Source of the DNA: Fragilaria radians
Lineage: Eukaryota; Bacillariophyta; Fragilariophyceae; Fragilariales; Fragilariaceae
Direction of reading: 5' to 3'
Assembly (NCBI GenBank): GCA_900642245.1
Contig: CAAAJI010000859.1
Coordinates: 13,514-24,197, forward strand
DNA length: 10,684 nucleotides
The translations under genes were made by a program, and so were the position numbers. Position 1 is the first letter of the stretch, and every line of letters begins with the position of its first letter. The notes under the pieces were generated by a model. That model made no database searches and had not been told where the DNA came from. It worked only from the letters and a program-made list of their open reading frames with translations. Below are positions 1-7,152 of this stretch, piece by piece.

Positions 1-72
1 CTCACTCCAGGTCGGCCATTCTTCTTTTCTTCCCAAGAAATTTAGAACTCTAATAGCGCTTAAATCAGACAT
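1..72 (-). CDS. Retrotransposon gag-like protein, N-terminal fragment cut by window edge
   Basis: An ATG at 72 reading leftward on the minus strand opens a frame that stays open to the window edge (24 codons). It begins MSDLSAIRVLNF and continues to GRKEEWPTWSE. A short leader, then a hydrophobic-aromatic stretch, then a W-P-x-W-S-E signature is typical of the start of gag in Ty1/copia-like retrotransposons, where the polyprotein starts soon after the 5' LTR. The region behind the ATG (73-400) is AT-rich, non-coding and has a TATA-like box, which fits an LTR or leader. Only the first residues are visible, so protease, integrase and reverse transcriptase cannot be checked, and neither can intactness. 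A host protein with a chance W-P-x-W motif is the main alternative. Confidence 0.55.
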   Translation of the reverse strand, partial: MSDLSAIRVLNFLGRKEEWPTWSE

Positions 73-605
73 CTTGATGCAAGTGTTAAACAAACAATAA
101 ATTTATCAACAAACGACAATAAGCACAAAAGAAAAGGACTCCTTATGTGGACCTCGCGTTTAAATGTGTTAGAAAGCCTCTTCACACTTTAATTGTAATC
201 CTTTAAAATAATTAATTAGTTCTATTGCTAACTAGGATGTCTTCTCTTCACTGTTCTCACATGTAACAAATAACCTCACTTAATCTCCCATAAACTAAAG
301 TAACCTTAAAAGTAAAGAATATTGAAGATGCAATCCAATAATAACACAATATTTTCTTTTGTAGAATGTACCAGAGATACATTCTAATGTGGAACCAACA
401 TCCTTTATAAAGCATTCATTAGAAAGCAAAAGATATCAAAAGAAATCCAATCCTTAAGGCCTCGATCACACCTCAGGAACAAGTTCAAAAACACCCACCG
501 GTGTCCTAACTAATGTTTTGGATACACGATGTAGAAGACATGTAATAGTAGTGTCTAGCAAAACTAGGCTTAATCCATTATTCCTGTAAGATCTTTAGGC
601 AATAC
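73..605. other. Non-coding AT-rich stretch, possible LTR/leader of the left-edge retrotransposon
   Basis: No credible coding frame was found on either strand. Read on the minus strand towards the gag start, it has a TATA-like box in the palindrome CTTTATAAAG (403-412). About 20 bases further on is an inverted repeat with 9-bp perfect arms (362-370 and 378-386). A TGTTGG, a common LTR 5' end, starts at 400 on the minus strand. I could not identify the matching LTR 3' end, a target-site duplication or a tRNA primer-binding site, so the LTR reading is inference. Confidence 0.25.
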
Positions 606-631
606 ATACGTCAAAAATGCTTTTGACGTAT
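606..631. repeat. Perfect inverted repeat with ACGTCA/TGACGT cores
   Basis: Two 11-base arms, ATACGTCAAAA (606-616) and TTTTGACGTAT (621-631), are exact reverse complements around the 4-base loop ATGC. Each arm holds a bZIP/CRE-type half site (ACGTCA or TGACGT). The element lies about 105 bases beyond the stop of the minus-strand protease gene, so it could be a hairpin in its 3' UTR or a terminator-like structure. It could also be a protein-binding palindrome. The symmetry is seen directly; the role is inference. Confidence 0.85.
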
Positions 632-734
632 TTCTGGTTACATTAAAATCATTTATCATCACAATGTATGTTTGATTTAATATTTTTTACTAGAACCAAT
701 GGCATCACTTGACATATATGTATTGGTGGATAAT

Positions 735-3198
735 TCAAAGTCCACAAGATCGCTCACTTAGGTTGCACCAGAATGTTTTGCACTTTTTACCACCTGCACA
801 ACAAAAGACCTTTGGTTTCCAGTTACAATCACTGGGGCAAGATATACAATCCTCACCTGTCTCGCACTTTTGATTGAAGTTACATTTAGAACTGGAAGTT
901 GGAGCCTCTGTTGGTGGCAATGTAGGAAATGGAGTAGGAAGTGAAGTAGGAAATGAAGTAGGAGGTGGAGTTGATATTTCGACAGGTGTAAACAAAGGAG
1001 AGACTACTGGTGTTATAGATATAGGGGATGACGTAAATGCAATTGGTTCAGTGTTCGGAGATGTAATTGGTTCAGTTGACGGAAAAAGAGTGGGTTCCAG
1101 AGTTGGAAATGGAGTCGGCTGGGGACTTGGAAATGAAGTGGGCTTCAGCGTTGGGAAAGGAGTAGGCTGAGATTTTGGTTGAGGAGTGGGTGGAGCTGTT
1201 GGCTGGGGAGTTGGAAATGAAGAGGGCTTCTGAGTTGGAAATGGAGTAGGCTGGGGAGTTGGAAATGAAGAGGGCTTCTGAGTTGGAAATGGAGTAGGCT
1301 GGGGAGTTGGAAATGTAGTCGGCTTCTGAGTTGGAAATGGAGTTGGCTGGGGAGTTGGAAATGGAGTTGGCTGGGGAGTTGGAAATGGAGTAGGCTGAGA
1401 TTTTGGTTGAGGAGTGGGTGGAGCTGTCGGCCAAGGGGTTGGTACAGGCGCACCGAATTGTATGGAAATATTTGCACGGCCAGGAACGGTATTTGTGCTG
1501 ATAGAGACAACCCGGATCACCAAAGGATTTGAACTTCCATTAAAGTTGGGAATAGTATAGACCGAACCCGTGCTCATTTTGGACACTAAATTGGATTCCG
1601 CATACCCTGTTCCAGTATTTCGTGTCGTGACCAAAACTTGATCTCCACCCTCTTGAGTGCCAACGTTCATCCCAATCCTTCGATTAAAATGAACGTATGT
1701 ATCTGTTGTTGAAGTGATGATTCGGATGATCATCTTGTCGCTCGAAGAAGCACTTGACTTTTCAGCAAAACCGACAAGGTTACCATTCCAATTGTAGCTT
1801 CCACTACTGGGAAGATTCAAATGATATTGACTATACCACCCAAGCTGGTATGTCTTGGCACCATTGAAGCACATCACAGGAGTGTCATCAGATGGGTACG
1901 AGAATCCCTACCAGTGGAGGAGGACGGAATGATCGCGTGACGGTTAGGGCTTAGAAGAAAAAGAAGAAATAAACTTCCAGACGATCTTACCATCATACCT
2001 GATTGATCACCATAGGCCACTGTACCTTCATTGGAGTGAGCCAAGTTTATGTTGTGACCTTAAAAGAAGGGTGAGAATAAATTGAAACCATTCGAACACA
2101 TGTTTCTGCGGCTACTCACCAACTTCATGCAGTTGCGCCGATGGATACCGACACCAAGCATCATTATAAACTGAGAGCCAATGATTAATGTAGGCATAGG
2201 CAATCCATCCTCCAGATGTTCCAGGGGGGAGACAAAGCATAACATAGTCCGCAATACTATTGAGCGATGCTCCGAGATCAGCAGCTGCTTTACTGACCAT
2301 TGCATCTCGAATAGTACCATCGCTTGCTCCAGACACAAATGTAGTTGGCAAATTCACTGTGTAAACGCCATCACTTCCGACTCTACTATTTGTTGTCAGA
2401 GGTTGAAACTGCAGTTTTCCATCTGAACATTGATTATATTGACTCTTTAGATTGACAGGATCGCCAAGTGTACCAAAAATATCATCTGATAGTGTAGATT
2501 CGGATGCTGTAGTTGATCGATCAGCGGCAACCGCTCGAATCACAAGAACTCTCTTCGTACCTGTCATTAAGTTCCTATGACTGTTATCATAGGAGGAGGA
2601 ATCGGTCAAGAGATTAACTGCGTTAGGCGAGACATCACTAACATTTCCAATCTTTTACCAGATTAACAAGAGAATCATGATGAGTGTAATATTCGTACAA
2701 TTTATTAGTCTCATATTGAATATGATGATATTTACCTGCAAGGCTTCGCCTGCTGGAATAACAAGTTCGTTCTTTGACTCATCAATAAAAGAAGCATCTG
2801 CGAAAAGTGTGGTCGATCCACTTTCGATGTTATTATTCTCGGCCCAAGAAGTTTTGAGACCTTTGATTCGAACTAACTTAAATTTAGTACCATGGAGATC
2901 TTTTCCACGAAGCTCGCACTGAATGGGTTGTTCTTCCTTTCTACCATCTTCATAATCCTTCTCAGAGACTAGAATTACGCAGGAATTTTTGAATGCTCGT
3001 CTCCTGGTCGAATGATGTCTTCCTCCTTCGTTACGATCACCTTGTCCGTTCTGTTGACAACAAAGGAAATGTCATTTATTAAATGCTTTAATTGCAAGTG
3101 ATCATGTATGAAACTCGTTCCATGAGAACAATGTTATGACTTACAGCGCTGTAAGCAACGAGGCATAATGCTAAGGAAATGTAGAGCAGCTGATTCAT
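735..3198 (-). CDS. Secreted gametolysin-type zinc metallopeptidase (M11) with Pro/Thr stalk and Cys-rich tail, five exons
   Basis: Predicted secreted zinc endopeptidase of the gametolysin (M11, metzincin-like) family. Known members cut extracellular or cell-wall glycoproteins; the substrate here is unknown. Proposed exons are 3145-3198, 2736-3050, 2120-2651, 1991-2058 and 735-1907. Introns are 94, 84, 61 and 83 nt, all GT-AG. The splice phases all agree and give 713 residues. The ATG at 3198 opens a signal peptide (MNQLLYISLALCLVAYSA). Residues about 20-170 look like a prodomain. The zinc site is HEVGHNINLAHS at 298-309: ligands H298, H302 and H308, catalytic E299. It is followed by YGDQSGMMG (316-324), conserved in gametolysins and probably including the Met-turn. 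A Pro/Thr repeat stalk spans about 480-664, and a ten-cysteine tail spans 665-713. No C-terminal membrane segment is seen. No frameshift or in-frame stop was found, unlike its neighbours. Whether it is expressed is unknown. Confidence 0.85.
738..884 (-). other. Ten-cysteine C-terminal domain of the M11 protease
   Basis: The last 49 residues of the protease contain ten cysteines and include CETGEDCISCPSDC and FCCAGGKKC. Even cysteine number, short spacing and position after a Pro/Thr stalk suggest a disulfide-bonded extracellular module, perhaps for binding cell wall, matrix or substrate. The GEDCxxCPSDC pattern resembles small Cys-rich modules on algal secreted proteins. The family assignment is from memory and the function is inferred. 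Confidence 0.6.
1169..1432. repeat. In-frame 24/48-bp tandem repeats bracketed by 36-bp blocks, coding the Pro/Thr stalk
   Basis: Three 48-bp units lie end to end (1205-1252, 1253-1300, 1301-1348), followed by two 24-bp half units (1349-1372, 1373-1396). A nearly identical 36-bp block flanks the array on both sides (1169-1204 and 1397-1432). All periods are multiples of three, so the minus-strand reading frame is kept. It codes runs such as FPTPQPTPFPTQKPSS and the bracket APPTPQPKSQPT. The looser Pro/Thr stalk extends on both sides (about 885-1450). High similarity between units implies recent slippage or unequal exchange, so length may vary between alleles. Confidence 0.9.
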
Positions 3199-3901
3199 CT
3201 TTACTGAAATGGTTTATGGGCACCGAATACAGTTCTCAACATTCATGAATCAAACGAATCCATGGAAATAGAGCGAATGAGGTGGAGCAAACTTGTTTTT
3301 TTAATATTGATTTTTAAGCCCCCCTGCGTGCAGTTTTTGCAAGACAGTGTCTTTTGTATTTAAATGATCAGCATAAATGTTTTTCGTCACGTTTTATACA
3401 TAAATTAAGTAAGCTCCTACATAATTGAGTCCATTTTGTAATTGAGAAGATTTACTTAGAAAAGTATCATGTGATTTCGCATTTCCCTTTGGTACTCTTA
3501 CATAGGAGTATTTTCCCCAAGGAAATACTATCGTACATAATGTTTGTCCATTGGGCGCTACTCTTCACGAGTAATACCAAATATTTCGATCGATTGATGT
3601 GGCATAAATAAATCCATTTAGGCAAGTTAAAATATCCTGATTTCTTGGGATTGGACAGGTTACTCATTGAAATTTTTAGTTTAAGACTCTAAAGTCTAAT
3701 TCTACAACGAGAGTGTCGTTTTTTAGGAATTATAAATGAAGGAGATTCAGGTTTTAAAAACTCCCAAATCACCAAGTTTTTTAAGTCTTCAAATCATATA
3801 TATCTGCTTGTAAGTGACGTCCTCAGAAAAACTCCCGACAGCCAATGAAATTGCAGAATTATTTGTCCAGCTGATGGAGCGAGAAGCCCTGAAATGAGTG
3901 A
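3199..3901. other. Spacer upstream of the protease gene; promoter expected but not resolved
   Basis: This gap should hold the promoter of the minus-strand protease gene next to 3198, but I see no convincing TATA box or other core element. A minus-strand open frame at 3467-3667 lacks any recognisable motif and overlaps a hairpin cluster, so I do not call it a gene. The part from about 3680 to 3900 is AT-rich and has only a small AGACT/AGTCT hairpin (3684-3697). Confidence 0.5.
3488..3581. repeat. Nested inverted repeats, MITE-like or structured-RNA candidate
   Basis: The outer arms TTTGGTACTC (3488-3497) and GAGTAATACCAAA (3569-3581) are reverse complements apart from a 3-base insertion. Inside are a strong hairpin, AGTATTTTCC (3507-3516) with GGAAATACT (3521-3529), and a small one, TACTC/GAGTA (3559-3563 and 3569-3573). 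Several pairings are mutually exclusive. The layout resembles a small non-autonomous element or a structured transcript. No target-site duplication was established. Confidence 0.45.
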
Positions 3902-4237
3902 AGATGCAAATACAAATCGGATGAGTGTAGTGAGGAAGTGTGTGAAATCTGTGGTGGATCACCTTGTGAGTGGAAAGAATTAGGACCCAAAGTTGTTATA
4001 ATAACTGAAGAGCAATTAAGTTGGAGTGAAAATGGAGATATTGTATTTGATGAAGATTGCACTCCAATAGAAAGAAGCAAAGCGGGAAACGCAATGTATA
4101 AGTTGTTTACATATTTAAAGTTTGGGCACCTTGGTAGAGGAAATTGAATTCCCATTCCATATTGTGTGATAAGGGAAACAAGAAGTAGATATCTGGAACC
4201 TGATGGGAAATACAAGGGATTCACAAAGAGTAAATGA
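3902..4237 (+). pseudogene. Small CxxCGGxPCxW zinc-finger-like protein, relic
   Basis: One plus-strand frame reads CEICGGSPCEW, then an acidic middle (ENGDIVFDEDCTPIE), then YKLFTYLKFGHLGRGN. A TGA at 4145-4147 interrupts it. The same frame then continues IPIPYCVIRETRSRY and EPDGKYKGF to a stop at 4235-4237. The CxxCGxxPCxW start, the central H-G-x-L-G-x-G-N and the PxPxCV ending match a repeated short-protein family I recall from diatom genomes, often in transposon-rich regions. The TGA falls where the family would have a basic residue (GN-R-IP), consistent with a CGA-to-TGA change. An ATG at 3894 lies in another frame (MSEDANTN), hinting at a frameshift near the N-terminus. It converges on the transposase relic at 4378. 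The molecular function of the family is not known to me; the cysteines suggest metal binding. Confidence 0.5.
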
Positions 4238-4377
4238 AGCATTATGTTTTTATGAAGAGTAAAATAAAAAATAGGATTTTTCAAGTAGCAATATCCAATT
4301 TTTTGACACTTTGACTCAAACTTCTTGAACGACTCTTCCAGGGATTTCAATTTCAAGTCTGAAAGATTAAACACTTG

Positions 4378-5249
4378 CTAACACACTTTTGACATTCCCT
4401 TTTGTATTCTTTCAGATAAAGTTCTCATTATAATATCCATAAGAGTCCTTGTGTCACCTTTTAATGCTCTTTCATGGTGAAAAGCAGCAAAACAATTGAC
4501 ATGAAATCCTTTCTTACAGTCACAGCAGTAGTTCAAAGTTTTTGGGACCCACTTTTCACATGTATCTGGGTCATTTTCTTCTAACAAAGCATACACAAAA
4601 GGCAACTTTCATCTTGCTTCTCTTTATTCTCAAGTAGCATATGGTCAGTTCCAGTTGTTGACCCAAGAATTCCGTTAGCTACTGCTGGTGATGCTTTTTC
4701 CATAGATTTTTCTTTCTTCTTTTGTGCTTCCTCAGCTTCCGCACCCAATGGTGAGACCAACTGCTCAGCAATTATTCTTTTGAACTCTCAAAATGTTGTG
4801 CTTTTTTCTCAACGCTTCAACATTTCCATTGTTATCAAACACTTGAGCCAATTTCAAAGCACCTCTTGGGCATCCTTCAGATTACTAAATGCCGTTGTTA
4901 GGCGTACTTGATTCAGAGCATCTACGTTTGTGAACTTGACTGTTCCAATCAGTTGCTTGCCATTGTGTGTTGCATATAAAAATTGTCAGTAAAAATATCT
5001 CACTTTCTGTATGACATCCTACTTTATCAAATGCTTGTATATGGTCCTCTCAAATCCCTGAATACAGTTGTATAAGATTGAGCTCAGGATATTTCTGTTG
5101 TGTTTCCAGATCCATTGTCATTAAGGTTACAGAGATATATGTTTAGAACCAACCACTGCATAGAACTGTATTCCATAATGCTAAGGTTTCATTGCAACGT
5201 ATGATTTTGCTTTAGTGCAAGCCTTTGTACCAACGGTATTTTCATCTCT
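4378..5249 (-). pseudogene. piggyBac-like (DDE_Tnp_1_7) transposase, decayed fragment
   Basis: Pieces lie in the expected order on the minus strand but change frame and carry stops. They are RDENTVGTKACTKAKSYVAM then HYGIQFYAVVGSKH (about 5249-5120), NDNGSGNTTEI and TVFRDLRGPY, TDNFY (about 4990), then LIGTVKFTNVDALNQ. Next come VFDNNGNVEALRKKH and FKRIIAEQLVSPLG, and finally a C-terminal Cys/His finger with YCCDCKKGFHVNCFAAFHH ending at 4378. The KP-x-x-x-GI-x-x-Y block, a DNFY box followed by GTVK, and a Cys-rich C-terminus match piggyBac-family transposases, which cut and paste at TTAA sites. The N-terminal third and the segment with the last catalytic Asp (MGGVD-type) appear missing. The element cannot code an active enzyme. 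The upstream end abuts a gag relic. Terminal inverted repeats and TTAA duplications were not found. Confidence 0.55.
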
Positions 5250-5605
5250 CTTGAATAAGGCTCTTGTATGTTGGTGATTGATCATCAGACACGAAGTTTA
5301 TGTTCAAAAGAGAATTCCATCCAAAGGTTTCAGACCTGATTTGTAAGTCATTGATCAGTACTCTGATGTTTGGTTTTTCAATGCTAAATGTTGTTGCTAA
5401 TGGCTCTGTAGCTTTTGAAAATACCTTTGCTCCAAAACCTAATGAGTAATCTAATATATCTGCTTGAGCAAGTGCAGGAGAGATTGCGAAAAGGGGTTCT
5501 TGGGTTTCCTTCTCTTGCTGCTATGATTCTTTCAACTGCTGCTGCAACAGCATTTGCAAAGGTAACTGGATCTGGTCCTTCACTGGGACGATTTGCCCAA
5601 CTCAT
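5242..5605 (-). pseudogene. Retrotransposon gag-like protein N-terminus, frameshifted relic
   Basis: A minus-strand ATG at 5605 starts MSWANRPSEGPDPVTFANAV and runs through AAAVERIIAAREGNPRTPF. Near 5490 the frame shifts by one and continues AISPALAQADILDYSLGFG, KVFSKATEPLATTF, EKPNIRVLINDLQIRSETFG and SPTYKSLIQE, stopping at TGA 5242-5244. The PALxQxxILDY, KxFxxATxPL and RSxTFGW-type blocks match gag-like proteins I associate with diatom retrotransposons. These normally continue after a (K/R)SLIxEY-type block, but here the sequence switches to a transposase. It is unlike the gag fragment at 1-72, so it represents a second element. Remaining gag, protease and pol are absent. LTRs were not found. 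Confidence 0.5.
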
Positions 5606-5941
5606 GTCTCAAGGAGGTTTTATGCTTGTATGCTTTCTCCTATAAAGTAAATTTCTTTGTGTTGGTCATTTGCGCAGAGGAAGCGTGAGTGAATATAGTC
5701 TGTTTAGGACTAGCTTGTTGACAAATACATGTAACTAATTGTTTGAATTAAGTAATTGTGAGAGTTATGTATTTTCCTAATTTGTTGATACCAAATCGCA
5801 GATTTCTGTCTGGCAATGATGTTGAGATATCCTGGAACACATAACTCGATCCCTAAGCATCCAGAGCATAAATGATGTATGCATGTATGCAAGTGCTGTG
5901 TAGATTAGGTGTATATCTGGTAGGTTAGTACATTACCACAA
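5606..5941. other. Intergenic stretch with no recognisable feature
   Basis: It lies between the divergently oriented gag relic (minus) and receptor relic (plus). Short open frames exist on both strands (for example minus 5710-5892) but show no motifs, no conserved start context and poor composition. Missing 5' sequence of the receptor relic may once have lain here, but I see no signal peptide that would mark it. Confidence 0.5.
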
Positions 5942-7107
5942 TTATGGAGCAGTGTCAATGAACGAAATTCAATTGTAGTTTCGGACCTGGCAAAATATCG
6001 ATTCTTGTAATGTCACAATGGTCAGTGTGAAGTATATTGATAGTCAATCGGGTGGTCATTCGGCAGATAAATGAGGTTAGTACAATTGCTCAAACATTTG
6101 ATATTCTTACTGAAGGCTATGGTGGGATGAGTATGAACCTTGTGTATTCAAGACCTATCCTTTGAGGCAATAACAAGAAGAGAGCAAGAAGCGATGGCCA
6201 GTATAGAAGATGCTTGTCGAAAAATCAAGCCGTCAGGATACCGAACTATCATTACAATATTTTCCAATGGGACAGGATATCTTTATGATGCTGTCATGAC
6301 TGTTGGTCAAGGGCATGTCGTATGACAAAGACGATGGCAAAGACAACCACTACCACAACAGAAACTCGAAATAGTCGACGAGTTTCAGATACATCCATAC
6401 GATACAACAGTTCTATACTAACATCCATACAACACTTTCGTGGGATTCGAGATACTATATTGCAAGGATCATCGGGTATTGTCAGTTTTGGTGATGATAC
6501 TGACTTATTCCCTGGTAGTCGAGTAGTATCTGGATTAACATATGGTGCCTATAACTTTGGTGGTGAATTTCCAAAGGAAACAACCAATAATGCATCCACT
6601 CGTACAGGGAAGGATTTGTAAGTTTTGTCAAACAAACAAATGTATATTTAATTGAATGACTCTCATCATGGAATCATGCTCCTAATCCTTTCATTGCATC
6701 AATCTCCAACCTTATTCCCTTTTAGCTTTCGCCTAACTCATACTCTATCACCGAATTCATCGACATGGATAACAATAAATTCCTTCTATTATGCAGATGG
6801 AACTCTGAATGCACCATTCCTTCGAAGCAATCCTGATTACCACTTTCTTTCCAATACTGTTAGAGCCATTGGCTTTGTCCTCTTGGGAATAGGCATGTTA
6901 TACTGCTTAGCAAATGTTCTTTGGATTACTTGCAATTCCACTCATCGTATTTTAATCCTCTCTCAGCCACCGTTGCTTCTTCAGTTGTGCTTTGGATCTA
7001 TGATGATACTTGCAACGATACTACCCATATCCTTTGATGAAAATTCGGGATTGTCCATACAACAGATTTCGATTAGTTGTAAGACGCCCACCGTCAGGAG
7101 TCAATGA
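5942..7107 (+). pseudogene. Class C GPCR (GABA-B-like) receptor, frameshifted and internally deleted
   Basis: Ordered plus-strand pieces look like a receptor with an extracellular ligand-binding (ANF-type) domain and a seven-helix domain. They are NERNSIVVSDLA (about 5959), then SCNVTMVSVKYIDSQS in another frame, TIAQTFDILTEGYGG (about 6085), and EDACRKIKPSGYRTIITI followed by YLYDAVMTVGQG (6140-6322). A fourth piece in a new frame gives LQGSSGIVSFGDD (6322-6617). A clean intron at 6618-6725 (GTAAGT to TTTTAG, 108 nt) joins in phase to FFRLTHTL, INSFYYADGT, TM1 (VRAIGFVLLGIGMLYCLANV), SQPPLLLQLCFGS and TM2. The frame ends about 7107 without TM3-TM7. Jumps inside the ligand domain suggest deletions. 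Family-typical blocks are the GYRTI strand, GxSGxVxF, the Y/FADGT linker and the SQP segment before TM2. It cannot code a seven-helix receptor as read. Confidence 0.55.
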
Positions 7108-7152
7108 GAATGACTAAAGTACCCTCTCGACCAAAGAGTATAGACGACTTTG

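Noticed and set aside
874..1170. Plus-strand open frame rich in Val and Gly
   Set aside because: It is antisense to the Pro/Thr repeats. Repeated CC-rich codons read as Gly/Val on the other strand, and no start context or motif supports it.
1072..1510. Two further minus-strand open frames made of Ser/Asn/Ala and Leu/Gln/Ser repeats
   Set aside because: They are shifted readings of the same 24/48-bp repeat. A repeat with a period divisible by three stays open in several frames.
2060..2338. Minus-strand open frame overlapping the protease exon 3 and intron
   Set aside because: It is another frame of the M11 exon and reads through the intron at 2059-2119; the exon frame carries the conserved motif.
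2181..2922. Plus-strand open frames at 2181-2426 and 2677-2922
   Set aside because: Both are antisense to M11 exons with no recognisable product.
3859..4374. Minus-strand open frame of 171 codons
   Set aside because: It is antisense to the CxxCGGxPCxW relic, whose plus-strand reading has clear cysteine motifs. The minus reading is hydrophobic and motif-free.
5415..5645. Plus-strand open frame of 76 codons, partly hydrophobic
   Set aside because: It is antisense to the gag-like relic, which shows conserved blocks on the minus strand.
6074..6330. Possible tiny introns that would rescue the receptor frame
   Set aside because: Candidate GT-AG pairs are only about 11-28 nt, much shorter than the clear introns here (51-108 nt), so frameshifts are the simpler reading.
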